From positions 1 through 45,834 of the forward strand of contig JAQGKM010000185.1 of the NCBI GenBank assembly GCA_028290125.1: DNA of 45,834 bases, given 5' to 3'. Origin of the DNA: Hyphomicrobiales bacterium (GTDB taxonomy: Bacteria; Pseudomonadota; Alphaproteobacteria; Rhizobiales; Beijerinckiaceae). The translations under genes and the position numbers were made by a program. Under the pieces are notes generated by a model. The model was given only the letters and a program-made list of their open reading frames with translations, was not told the origin of the DNA and made no database searches. This document shows, one piece after another, positions 16,073 through 25,726 of this stretch; position 1 is the first letter of the stretch, and every line of letters starts with the position of its first letter.

Positions 16073-18856
16073 TTAGCCGCTTTTGCGCGTGGCCTTGCGT
16101 GGCGCAGACTTTTTGGCGGCCGGCTTTTTCGCCGGCGCTTTTTTGGTGACGGCTTTCTTGGCGACAGCCTTTTTGGCGACGGCGTTCTTGGGGGCGGCTT
16201 TCTTGAGGGGCGGCTTGCCGGCTGTCGCCTTCGCCTTGCCCGCAGGCGCACTGACCGCGGGCAGAACCTGCTTCACCTTGAAGAAGTCCGCCCACGGATC
16301 GGCGCTTTCGAATTCGAGCCGCCGCGCAAGGTTGAGCAACGTGTAATGGTCGCCGCTGCGCAGATCGTCGAGCTCCTCGAAGGTCACGGGAGTCGACACC
16401 CCGCACGATGGACGCGACCGTGTGGAGTAGGCGGCGACCGCCGTCGCGCCGCGCCCGTTGCGCAAGTAATCCACATAGATGCGTCCGCGCCGCGCGGCCT
16501 TCGACATCGTCGACAGATAGGCGGCGGGATTGTCGGCGGCCATTTCCTCGGCGAGCTGCTTGCAGAACGCCTTGGCGGTGTCCCAGTCGGCTGACGGCGT
16601 CAGCGGCACGACCACGTGAAGACCCTTGCCGCCCGTGGTCTTGCAGAAAGACTTCAGTCCCTTGGCCTTCAGCCTGTCGCGCGTTTCACGCGCCGCAGCC
16701 ACGAGGCTCGACCACGGCACGTCCTCGCCGGGATCGAGGTCCATGGTGAGCCGGTCCGGACGCTCGATGTCGTCCACCGTCGAACCCCACGGGTGGATCT
16801 CGAGCACGCTCGCCTGCACGAGGCCGATCAGGCCTGGCAGCGTCTCGACCGAGACCAGCGTCTCGGCATCCTGCGGATCGCGCACCTGCACGATGTCCTT
16901 CGCCATGCCGTCCCAGGCGTGCTTCTGGAAGAAACAATGCGCGATGCCCGTCGGACAGCGCACCAGCGCCAGCGCGCGACCCGCGAGATGCTTCTGCATG
17001 CGCGGCCACACCAGCGTGTAATAATCCGCAAGCGCCTCCTTGGTGACGCCGGCTTCCGGCCACAGCACGCGATCTGGATGCGTGAGACGGACGTCATCGG
17101 GCCGCTTGACTGTCTTCATCGCCGCGCCTTTCGGTTCGCCGGGCGTGTCCTCGCGCACGATCTCGCCCGGTTCCTTGTCTTCGCGCAGGCCCTTGAACGA
17201 TGCCTGCCGCAGCACGCCGCCGCCGGTCCAGCCGCGGAACTCGACTTCGGCGACGCGCGTCGGCGCCACCCAGATCACGTTCTTGCGGACCTCCGCCGGA
17301 AGCTTGTCGCCCAGCGCGCTCTTCGGCGTCTTGTCAGCGGAGAGCTCGCGATAGAGCTCCCTGGCGAGATCGCTCGAAAAGCCCGTGCCGACGCGGCCCG
17401 CATAAACCAGCTTCTTGTTGTCGTAGTAGCCCAGCACCAGCGCGCCGATGCTCTTGGTCGCGGCGCTCGACGGCGTCATGCCGATGACGACGAACTCCTG
17501 CCGGTTCGAGCATTTGATCTTCAGCCAGTCGCCCACGCGTCCGCTGCGATAGGGTGCGTCGGCTCGCTTGGAGATGATGCCCTCGGCGCTGAGGCGGCAG
17601 ATGTGTTTCAGCATCAGGTCGCCATTGGAGTCGAAATGCGCGCTGTAGCGCAGCACGCCGCCCTCCGGCGCGCCGGCGAGCAGCTGTTCGAGCAACGCCT
17701 TGCGGTCCACCAGTTTCAGCTTCGTGAGATCGCGTCCGTTGAGATGCAGCAGATCGAAGGCGTAGAACACCAGCCGGTCGCGCGAGCCTTCCTTCAGCGC
17801 CTTTTGAAGACCTGAGAAGTCGGCCACGCCGTTCTCGTCCTCGACGACGATCTCGCCATCGAGCAGCGCGCTGTCGACGGGCAGATCCGCGAGAGCGGCC
17901 GCGACGGGTTCGAATTTGGCGGTCCAGTCGAGGCCCTTGCGCGTGCGAAGGACGCTGCGTCCCTTGCTGACGGCGCCCTGCATGCGGTAGCCGTCGAACT
18001 TGATCTCGTGCAGCCAGCTCTTGCCCTCCGGCGCGGCTGCTTGCAGCGTCGCGAGTTCGGGCTCGATGAACTCGGGCAGGGCGGCTTTCCGCGCCTCTTT
18101 CGGGATGACGAACTCGGGTTGTTTCGCCACCTTCGCGCGGGCGCCGGTCTTGGCTTTCGCCGCGACCGACGGCTTTGTTTCGAGTGGCGCCGACGCACGC
18201 ACGCGCGGGGAGGTCGCCTTGCGCGGTGGCGGCGTGGTGGCTTCCTTGTCGGAGTGCCAGACCTCGCTCTTGGTGTCGCCGCCGATCTCTTCGATCGTGC
18301 GGCCCGTTTCCACCGAGCGGTTCATCTCGTCGAGAATGTCGGGGTCGCCTTCGTGGCGCGCGGCCTCGTCGTCGCTCTTGATGAGCAGCCAGTTCTCGTG
18401 CTTTTCCTTCGGGTTCTTGCGCATGCGCACAAGGTGCCAGCGGCCCTGCAGCTTCTCGCCCTTCAGCTCGAAATCGAGGTGGCCCTTGGCCATGCCCTTG
18501 TGCGGGTCGAACTCGGGGATCCATTCGCCGCGATCCCACAGCATGACGGCGCCGCCGCCATATTCGCCTTTCGGGATCGTGCCCTCGAAGCCGCCGTATT
18601 CGATCGGGTGATCTTCGACATGCACGGCGAGCCGCTTGTCGCCGGGCACGAGGCTTGGCCCCTTGGCGACCGCCCAGCTCATCAGCACGCCATCGAGCTC
18701 CAGCCGGAAATCATAATGGAGCCGCGACGCCGCATGTTTCTGGATGACGAAGGTCAGCGTCTTGCTGGACTTGCCGGCTTTCACCGCGCCGCCGCGCGGC
18801 TCCGCCGTCACGCCGAAATTGCGCTTCTTGTGATAGGTCTGAAGCGAGCCGGGCAA
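16073..18856 (-). CDS. ligD: ATP-dependent DNA ligase LigD (phosphoesterase-ligase-polymerase)
   Basis: N-terminal FVIQKHAASRLHYDFRLELDGVLMSWAVAKGPS (PE); ligase EIKFDGYRMQ; C-terminal LTHPDRVLWPEAGVTKEALADYY, DLDPGEDVPW, KTTGGKGLHVVVPL (Pol). Confidence 0.96.
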   Translation of the reverse strand: MPGSLQTYHKKRNFGVTAEPRGGAVKAGKSSKTLTFVIQKHAASRLHYDFRLELDGVLMSWAVAKGPSLVPGDKRLAVHVEDHPIEYGGFEGTIPKGEYGGGAVMLWDRGEWIPEFDPHKGMAKGHLDFELKGEKLQGRWHLVRMRKNPKEKHENWLLIKSDDEAARHEGDPDILDEMNRSVETGRTIEEIGGDTKSEVWHSDKEATTPPPRKATSPRVRASAPLETKPSVAAKAKTGARAKVAKQPEFVIPKEARKAALPEFIEPELATLQAAAPEGKSWLHEIKFDGYRMQGAVSKGRSVLRTRKGLDWTAKFEPVAAALADLPVDSALLDGEIVVEDENGVADFSGLQKALKEGSRDRLVFYAFDLLHLNGRDLTKLKLVDRKALLEQLLAGAPEGGVLRYSAHFDSNGDLMLKHICRLSAEGIISKRADAPYRSGRVGDWLKIKCSNRQEFVVIGMTPSSAATKSIGALVLGYYDNKKLVYAGRVGTGFSSDLARELYRELSADKTPKSALGDKLPAEVRKNVIWVAPTRVAEVEFRGWTGGGVLRQASFKGLREDKEPGEIVREDTPGEPKGAAMKTVKRPDDVRLTHPDRVLWPEAGVTKEALADYYTLVWPRMQKHLAGRALALVRCPTGIAHCFFQKHAWDGMAKDIVQVRDPQDAETLVSVETLPGLIGLVQASVLEIHPWGSTVDDIERPDRLTMDLDPGEDVPWSSLVAAARETRDRLKAKGLKSFCKTTGGKGLHVVVPLTPSADWDTAKAFCKQLAEEMAADNPAAYLSTMSKAARRGRIYVDYLRNGRGATAVAAYSTRSRPSCGVSTPVTFEELDDLRSGDHYTLLNLARRLEFESADPWADFFKVKQVLPAVSAPAGKAKATAGKPPLKKAAPKNAVAKKAVAKKAVTKKAPAKKPAAKKSAPRKATRKSG

Positions 18857-18872
18857 GGAAGCCTCCAGTCAG

Positions 18873-19799
18873 TCAGCTGGCCTTGCGCTTGCGCGGCGCA
18901 GTCTTGGCCGCGCTCTTGCCGCCGCGATGGGCGGGCGGCTTGGGTGCGGGCGCAGGCGTCGCGCGCTTCGTGGCGCGCCGTGCGGTCGGGCGCGCCTTGT
19001 CGGACTTGGCGTCGCGCTCGCCTGTCTCGGCTTCGACCGACCGGCGCAGCGCATCCATCAGATTGATGACATTGCCGGGCTTCGCGGGACGCGGCGCCTC
19101 GAACGGCTGGCCGGCGCGCTTGGCGCGGATCAGCTCGACCATCGCGTCCTGATAACGATCCTTGAAGGTCGCGGGATCGAACTTGCCCTTCTTGGTGTCG
19201 ATGATGTGGTTGGCGAGATCGAGCATCTCCTTGGCGACATGCGTGTCTTCGATCTCTTCGAAATAGGCGTCCTCGTTGCGCACTTCGTAGTCGTAGCGCA
19301 GCGTCGTCGCCATCAGGCCCTTGCCGCGCGGCTCGATCATCAGGATGCGCTCGCGGCGAAACAGCACGACGCGGGCGAGGCCCACGACGTTGCGCTTCTT
19401 CATCGCCTCCCGGATCACCGCGAAGGCTTCCTCGCCGACCTTGTCGTCGGGCGCGATGTAATAATGCGAGTCGAAGAACACCTCATCGACCTCGCTGCGG
19501 GGCGCGAACTGTTCGATGTCGATCGTGTGCGTGCTCTCGAGCGCGACTTCCTCGAGCTCCTCGTCGGTCACCGGCACGTATTCGCCCTTGGCGATCTCGT
19601 AGCCGCGCATGCGGTCGGCGGTTTCGACCAGCTCGCCGGTGACGCTGTCGACATATTGTTGCTTCAGGCGGTTGTGGGTCTCGCCGTTGATCAGATGCAG
19701 CGACACACGTTCGCTGGAGCTGGCCGCCGGGTACAGAGCCACGGGGCACGAAACGAGCGAGAGCTTGAGGTATCCCTTCCAATTCGCCCGAGGCGCCAT
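18873..19799 (-). CDS. ku: Non-homologous end-joining protein Ku
   Basis: MAPRANWKGYLKLSLVSCPVALYPA...RMRGYEIAKGEYVPVTDEEL...YYIAPDDKVGEEAFAVIREAM; internal ATG of track ORF. Confidence 0.95.
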   Translation of the reverse strand: MAPRANWKGYLKLSLVSCPVALYPAASSSERVSLHLINGETHNRLKQQYVDSVTGELVETADRMRGYEIAKGEYVPVTDEELEEVALESTHTIDIEQFAPRSEVDEVFFDSHYYIAPDDKVGEEAFAVIREAMKKRNVVGLARVVLFRRERILMIEPRGKGLMATTLRYDYEVRNEDAYFEEIEDTHVAKEMLDLANHIIDTKKGKFDPATFKDRYQDAMVELIRAKRAGQPFEAPRPAKPGNVINLMDALRRSVEAETGERDAKSDKARPTARRATKRATPAPAPKPPAHRGGKSAAKTAPRKRKAS

Positions 19800-19897
19800 G
19801 TCGAATACTCCTGAACGCGAGAACACACACCAAAACGCCCGCAACGCTGCGGACGCTAATGCAATGCTGGAGTCTGTGAGCAGTTCCGGGGCGAGTC

Positions 19898-20042
19898 GTC
19901 CTTCTCCCGCACTGGCGGGAGAAGGTGTCGCGTGAAACGCGACGGATGAGGGCGTTTCAAACGGTGAGAGCTTCACTGATGCGGGCGCCCTCAGCCGTCG
20001 TGCTTCGCATGCCACCCTCTCCCGCGAGCCGCGGGAGAGGGG
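19898..20042. repeat. Intergenic inverted-repeat element
   Basis: CCTTCTCCCGC-actg-GCGGGAGAAGG near one end and CCCTCTCCCGC...GCGGGAGAGGGG near the other. Confidence 0.6.
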
Positions 20043-20061
20043 ACGCGCACGATGGAGTCTT

Positions 20062-20439
20062 CTAGAACGTCCAGTAGGGCTGCGCGCCGTAAAAATCATA
20101 GACGCGCTTGCCGCCGCCTTCCTGAGACCAGTCATAGTCGGTGCCGGCCTTGTAGCTCGGCGCGCCCTGGAGCAGGTCGTCGGAGATGTCGAGTTCGTAG
20201 GCGTCGAGGGCGACGTTATAGGTCAGCTTGTTCCACGGCACGGGGTAGTAGTCCTCGCCCATGCCAAGGAAGCCGCCGAAACTCATCACCGCAAAGGCGA
20301 CCTTGCCTGAGCGCTTGTCGATCATGATGCGCTCGATCTCGCCGATCTTGTCGCCGTTCGGGCGACGGACCGATGTGCCTTCCACCTTGTCGGAGCCGAT
20401 CAGCGTATGGGTTTCGCGCTGGGAGGTCGTCGTCTGCAT
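20062..20439 (-). CDS. PRC-barrel domain protein
   Basis: MQTTTSQRETHTLIGSDKVEGTSVRRPNGDKIGEIERIMIDKRSGKVAFAVMSFGGFLGMGEDYYPVPWNKLTYN. Confidence 0.9.
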   Translation of the reverse strand: MQTTTSQRETHTLIGSDKVEGTSVRRPNGDKIGEIERIMIDKRSGKVAFAVMSFGGFLGMGEDYYPVPWNKLTYNVALDAYELDISDDLLQGAPSYKAGTDYDWSQEGGGKRVYDFYGAQPYWTF

Positions 20440-20470
20440 CTCATCCTCCTTGATGACGTAGAGGCCGTGA

Positions 20471-20496
20471 AACGTGCCGTCCCAGCGCGCGGTTCC
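20471..20496 (-). promoter_or_regulatory. Putative sigma-EcfG promoter (GGAAC-N17-CGTT)
   Basis: AACG 20471-20474, GTTCC 20492-20496; second weaker GGAAC-N17-GGTT at 20524-20549. Confidence 0.75.
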
Positions 20497-20602
20497 GTGA
20501 TCGGGCCGGCGTCGCGCCCCCGGAACCATTATCAAAAAAACGGCGTTCCGATTCTGCAAAGGCGGATGTTCGACCCCCTCCCGAACCTGCTCGAGCATGT
20601 CA

Positions 20603-20640
20603 AACCCGCAACGGCTGCCCCTGCCGTTGCGGGTTTTTTC
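20603..20640 (+). terminator. Terminator-like hairpin
   Basis: AACCCGCAACGGC-TGCCCCT-GCCGTTGCGGGTT-TTTTC. Confidence 0.75.
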
Positions 20641-20678
20641 GTTTGCGCAAAAGCGTGACATTGCGCGTGACCACATTT

Positions 20679-20704
20679 GGAACATTCTTCTTTCACAATG
20701 CGTT
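20679..20704 (+). promoter_or_regulatory. Putative sigma-EcfG promoter (GGAAC-N17-CGTT)
   Basis: GGAAC 20679-20683, CGTT 20701-20704; upstream of DUF3309 ATG 20783. Confidence 0.8.
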
Positions 20705-20782
20705 GACCGACGAAGCGAACGGCAAAGCTGGCTGTCGCTCGCATATCGCCCGCGGAGGGCGAGAGGCCAAAGGAGAACGCGC

Positions 20783-20941
20783 ATGTCACTCGGCACAATT
20801 CTGCTCATCATCCTCATTCTTCTGCTCGTCGGCGCGATTCCGTCCTGGGGTCACAGCCGCAGCTGGGGTTATGGACCGTCGGGCATTCTCGGCGTGGTGC
20901 TGGTCATCGTCATCGTGCTTGTGTTGACTGGCCGCCTGTAA
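20783..20941 (+). CDS. DUF3309 family small membrane protein, 52 aa
   Basis: MSLGTILLIILILLLVGAIPSWGHSRSWGYGPSGILGVVLVIVIVLVLTGRL. Confidence 0.88.
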   Translation: MSLGTILLIILILLLVGAIPSWGHSRSWGYGPSGILGVVLVIVIVLVLTGRL

Positions 20942-20963
20942 AGCGAAACGCCGGTCTGGAACG

Positions 20964-20992
20964 AGAAAAGCCCCGGAAAACCGGGGCTTTTC
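20964..20992. terminator. Bidirectional terminator between convergent DUF3309 gene and phyR
   Basis: GAAAAGCCCCGG-AAAA-CCGGGGCTTTTC. Confidence 0.85.
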
Positions 20993-21016
20993 TTTATTCA
21001 AACGATGGCGGAAGCG

Positions 21017-21838
21017 TCAGGAGACGGCTTCGCTCCGGCCCGGCGCGGCGCGGCGCGAGCGGCGGTCGAAGAACAGCGCCTGGCTGATCACGGCCTTCAG
21101 CGAGTCGACGCCGAACGGCTTGGTGATGAGGAAGGCGGGCTCCGGCGGCTGGCCGGTGAGGAAACGCTCCGGATAAGCGGTGATGAAGATCACCGGCACT
21201 TCCATCGCACCGAGAATCTGGTTCACGGCCTCGAGGCCCGACGAGCCGTCGGCGAGCTGGATGTCAGCCAGGATCAGACCCGGCGTTTTTCCTTCGATCG
21301 TCTTCACGGCCTCCTTGTGGGTGCGGGCGATGCCGACCACATGATGACCGAGTTCCTCGACCAGCGTCTGCAGGTCGAGCGCGATGAAGGGTTCGTCTTC
21401 GATGATCAGCACGTCCGTGCGGATCTGGTCGGCGATCTCCTTGCCGGCGGCGTCGATGAGCGACGCGGCCTCGCCGGGCGAGCAATCGAGCGCGCGGGCG
21501 ACTTCCGACGTTTCGAAGCCCTCGAGCGAGGACAGCAGGAAGGCGATGCGGGGACGCAGCGAGATGGCGTCGAGGTTGCGACGGGCGCCTTCCTCGTCCG
21601 GAAGACCGGAATCATGCTCGGTCTGCGCATTGACCGGCATCGAGCCCCAGACTTTCAGGAAGACGCGATAAAGAGCCGTGCGAACGTCTGCATTGGGTTG
21701 GAACGCGGAGGGGTCCGTGACGATTGCTTCAAGAGTAGCAAGAACATACGCGTCCCCTCCGGCCTGGCTCCCAGACAACGCGCGGGCGAACCGACGCAAG
21801 TAAGGGATGTGCGAGGAGATCGCTTGTGAAACCGACAT
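21017..21838 (-). CDS. phyR: Anti-anti-sigma response regulator PhyR
   Basis: N-terminal sigma-like domain (ISSHIPYLRRFARALSGSQAGGDAYV...RIAFLLSSLEGFETSEVARAL) fused to REC (DVLIIEDEPFIALDLQTLVEELGH...GLILADIQLADGSSG). Confidence 0.96.
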   Translation of the reverse strand: MSVSQAISSHIPYLRRFARALSGSQAGGDAYVLATLEAIVTDPSAFQPNADVRTALYRVFLKVWGSMPVNAQTEHDSGLPDEEGARRNLDAISLRPRIAFLLSSLEGFETSEVARALDCSPGEAASLIDAAGKEIADQIRTDVLIIEDEPFIALDLQTLVEELGHHVVGIARTHKEAVKTIEGKTPGLILADIQLADGSSGLEAVNQILGAMEVPVIFITAYPERFLTGQPPEPAFLITKPFGVDSLKAVISQALFFDRRSRRAAPGRSEAVS

Positions 21839-21881
21839 GCTTGGCGCCCCTAAATGATAAACCGCAGAGCTTCGGTCTATT

Positions 21882-21942
21882 AACCCCGAAACCGCGCATT
21901 GGTTCCAGTCGTCTCTGGAACCAATGTCAACATAAGAGCGTT
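21882..21942. promoter_or_regulatory. Divergent sigma-EcfG promoters sharing a -35 palindrome
   Basis: Plus: GGAAC 21917-21921, N17, CGTT 21939-21942. Minus: GGAAC 21906-21902, N16, GGTT 21885-21882. GGTTCCAG-tcgtct-CTGGAACC palindrome 21901-21922. Confidence 0.85.
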
Positions 21943-22023
21943 GAAGCCTAGATCGCCGAAGAGTTAGATGGGGCTCGGCGATCGATACAGGCCGGACCTA
22001 GTCCGGCGCTGGAGGGGTATTGA

Positions 22024-22383
22024 ATGGACGATAAAACCGGAACGAGGAAGAAGCCGAGCGCGATATCCGCCCGGCCGGCTGTTCGGCCGGTGGGTGGACG
22101 CGGCGTGACTGCTTCCGTAGCGGCGCCGCAAGCGCATGGCCACTCTGTTGGCGAGATGCAGCCGCGAGCTGAAAACATGCAGGTCATCGAAGGCGGCGGA
22201 GCCCAGCAGGGGCCGAACGTGAAAAGCTACATCGAGCGGCAGTTGAAGTCCGTCTACGACGACGTTCTCAACCAGGCCATTCCCGATCGTTTTCTCGATC
22301 TTCTCAACGCGCTCGACGGCCCTGCGGCCGGCAGTGCGAAAAACGCCGCTGCGGCTGGCGCCAAGAAAGAGGAAACCGAGTGA
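22024..22383 (+). CDS. nepR: Anti-sigma factor NepR
   Basis: YIERQLKSVYDDVLNQAIPDRFLDLLNALD NepR core; located between phyR and ecfG. Confidence 0.93.
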   Translation: MDDKTGTRKKPSAISARPAVRPVGGRGVTASVAAPQAHGHSVGEMQPRAENMQVIEGGGAQQGPNVKSYIERQLKSVYDDVLNQAIPDRFLDLLNALDGPAAGSAKNAAAAGAKKEETE

Positions 22384-22979
22384 CACAAGCAACCGGAATC
22401 CTGCAGGCAAGCCCCCAGTTGAAGTCGGATTTGCTCGGCGCAATTCCGAACCTGCGCGCGTTCGCGGTTTCGCTTTGCGGCAATCCTGACCGCGCCGATG
22501 ACCTTGTTCAGGAAACGCTGGTGAAGGCGTGGAGCAACCTCGGCTCGTTCGTCGAGGGCACCAACATGCCCGCATGGCTCTTCACCATCCTGCGCAACAT
22601 CTACTATTCCGAATATCGCAAGCGTCGGCGCGAAGTCGCCGACAGCGAAGGCGCGATCGCCGCTCGTCTCGCGACGGCGCCGGCGCAGAACGGCCACATG
22701 GACTTCCTCGATTTCCGCGAGGCCTTGCAGAAGTTGCCGGCCGACCAGCGCGAAGCGCTGGTGCTGATCGGCGCCTCCGGCATGTCCTACGAGGAAGCCG
22801 CGGGCATCTGCAATTGCGCCGTCGGCACGATGAAGAGCCGCGTGAACCGTGCGCGCAATCGTCTGATCGAACTCCTGTCGATCGGCTCCAGTTCGGATTT
22901 TGCATCCGACGCCAATTGGCAGACGGGCCTCGATACGCTCATCATGGGCCATCGCTTCTCGCGAACCGGCAGCGATTGA
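22380..22979 (+). CDS. ecfG: General stress response ECF sigma factor EcfG
   Basis: IPNLRAFAVSLCGNPDRADDLVQETLVKAWSNLGSF...GASGMSYEEAAGICNCAVGTMKSRVNRARNRL; overlaps nepR stop (GTGA). Confidence 0.95.
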   Translation: MTQATGILQASPQLKSDLLGAIPNLRAFAVSLCGNPDRADDLVQETLVKAWSNLGSFVEGTNMPAWLFTILRNIYYSEYRKRRREVADSEGAIAARLATAPAQNGHMDFLDFREALQKLPADQREALVLIGASGMSYEEAAGICNCAVGTMKSRVNRARNRLIELLSIGSSSDFASDANWQTGLDTLIMGHRFSRTGSD

Positions 22980-23037
22980 GCGCAACCAGCATCGCCTCCG
23001 CCGGATTGCGCATCAGTAATCCGGTGGAGTAATCAAA

Positions 23038-24444
<1,407 letters not shown>

Positions 24445-24513
24445 GGCGCCCGTCATTGCTGTGCAGCGATATCAATTCGCAGATCGAAATCGCTCGCGCA
24501 ACGCATGCCTTAA

Positions 24514-24675
24514 CCCTCCCCCTTGTCGGGGGGCGACTCGCCGAAGGCGAGCGGGGTGGGGGTCGACGCATATTCGGAGAATCCAGGAAGGGGTTGCAGG
24601 CGTTCGCTAGGCGCCTCACGACCCCCACCCCGCTCGGGCTTTCGCCCGAGTCGCCCTCCCCACAAGGGGGAGGGG
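24514..24675. repeat. Long imperfect inverted-repeat intergenic element
   Basis: CCCTCCCCCTTGTCGGGGGGCGACTCGCC...CGAGCGGGGTGGGGGTCG / CGACCCCCACCCCGCTCG...GAGTCGCCCTCCCCACAAGGGGGAGGGG. Confidence 0.8.
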
Positions 24676-24745
24676 ATTCCACGCGTCCCTTGCGAGCAGA
24701 TCCGGTCGGCGGAAATGTTGAACGTGGACAGCAATGTAAACGCCG

Positions 24746-25723
24746 TCAGGGCGCCGGCGGATCGCGGCGGATGCAGGCCTTGGTGATGTCGTCGAACGTC
24801 TTGCGCTGCTCTGTCGAGAGACGGTTCTGCGCAACCGCGCCGCCGATGCCCTTCGCCTGCGCATCCGTCGCGATGCAGCCGCAGGCTCGCGTGCAGAGTC
24901 CTGCCAGACCGCCTGACGTCATGCATTGCTTCTCGCACTCGAGTCGGAAGGTATCGATGCTCGCAGCGAAAGGCGGTTGCACGATTGTCGAGGCGATGAA
25001 GACGAGCGCCAGGAAGATCGGCTGGTGCACAAGATAGAGCAGCAGCGAATGCTGGCCGCCGAGCACGAGCGCACGGCCAGCCACGCCACGCGGGCGCCAT
25101 GCGTCGACCGCGGCGGGCAGGCCGCGCGCGAGCACGGCGCGTCCCGCGAGCACCCCGATCAGCATCACGCCGAACCACGGCAGCAGCGGACGCCAGTCGT
25201 TGGTGAGCGGGATTTTCGATCCGAGCCCGAGCCACAGCAACGCATCGCTGTTGAAGATCGCAGGCGCATCGACGAGCGGCAGCGCGAGGGCGGCGACAGC
25301 GATCACGGCGACGAGCCACGTCGGCGCCCGGAGCAAGGGCAGCGACAGCAGGCCCGCGACGGCGATGAGATGCAGGATGCCGAAGAAAATGTAGGCGTCC
25401 GGGAAGGCGAACCAGGTCGCGACTGTCACGCCCGCCGCGGCGAGCGCGATCTTCCCGATCCGCCGCAGCGCCCGTGGCCAGTCGATCCCGCGCCGCGCCG
25501 CAAGCGTGAGCCCCAGTCCGGCAAGGCCGATGAAGGACACCGCAATGACATGGCCGTAGCCCATGAATCGCGGGTCGGTCACGAGCGTCTGCGGCGCGAG
25601 GCCGAAGGCGGTCAGATCCCAGCCGAGATGGAACGTGAACATCGCGACGAGCGCGACCCCGCGCGCCGCATCGATCGCGGGCCAGCGCGGAGCCTTGGTC
25701 AGCGAGCCGTCAGCCACACTCAT
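24746..25723 (-). CDS. DUF1624/heparan-alpha-glucosaminide N-acetyltransferase-like membrane protein with Cys-rich C-terminal tail
   Basis: AIDAARGVALVAMFTFHLGWDLTAFGL, multi-TM; C-terminus CEKQCMTSGGLAGLCTRACGCIATDAQ. Confidence 0.82.
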   Translation of the reverse strand: MSVADGSLTKAPRWPAIDAARGVALVAMFTFHLGWDLTAFGLAPQTLVTDPRFMGYGHVIAVSFIGLAGLGLTLAARRGIDWPRALRRIGKIALAAAGVTVATWFAFPDAYIFFGILHLIAVAGLLSLPLLRAPTWLVAVIAVAALALPLVDAPAIFNSDALLWLGLGSKIPLTNDWRPLLPWFGVMLIGVLAGRAVLARGLPAAVDAWRPRGVAGRALVLGGQHSLLLYLVHQPIFLALVFIASTIVQPPFAASIDTFRLECEKQCMTSGGLAGLCTRACGCIATDAQAKGIGGAVAQNRLSTEQRKTFDDITKACIRRDPPAP

Positions 25724-25726
25724 GCG

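Noticed and set aside
19863-19887. Possible EcfG promoter for ku (GGAAC-N16-CATT, minus strand)
   Set aside because: The -10 element departs from the conserved GTT core; kept only as a weak possibility needing TSS data.
18873-20135. Full-length 420-aa Ku ORF
   Set aside because: The first 112 residues translate the inverted-repeat element; Ku homology begins at MAPRANWKGYLKL (19799).
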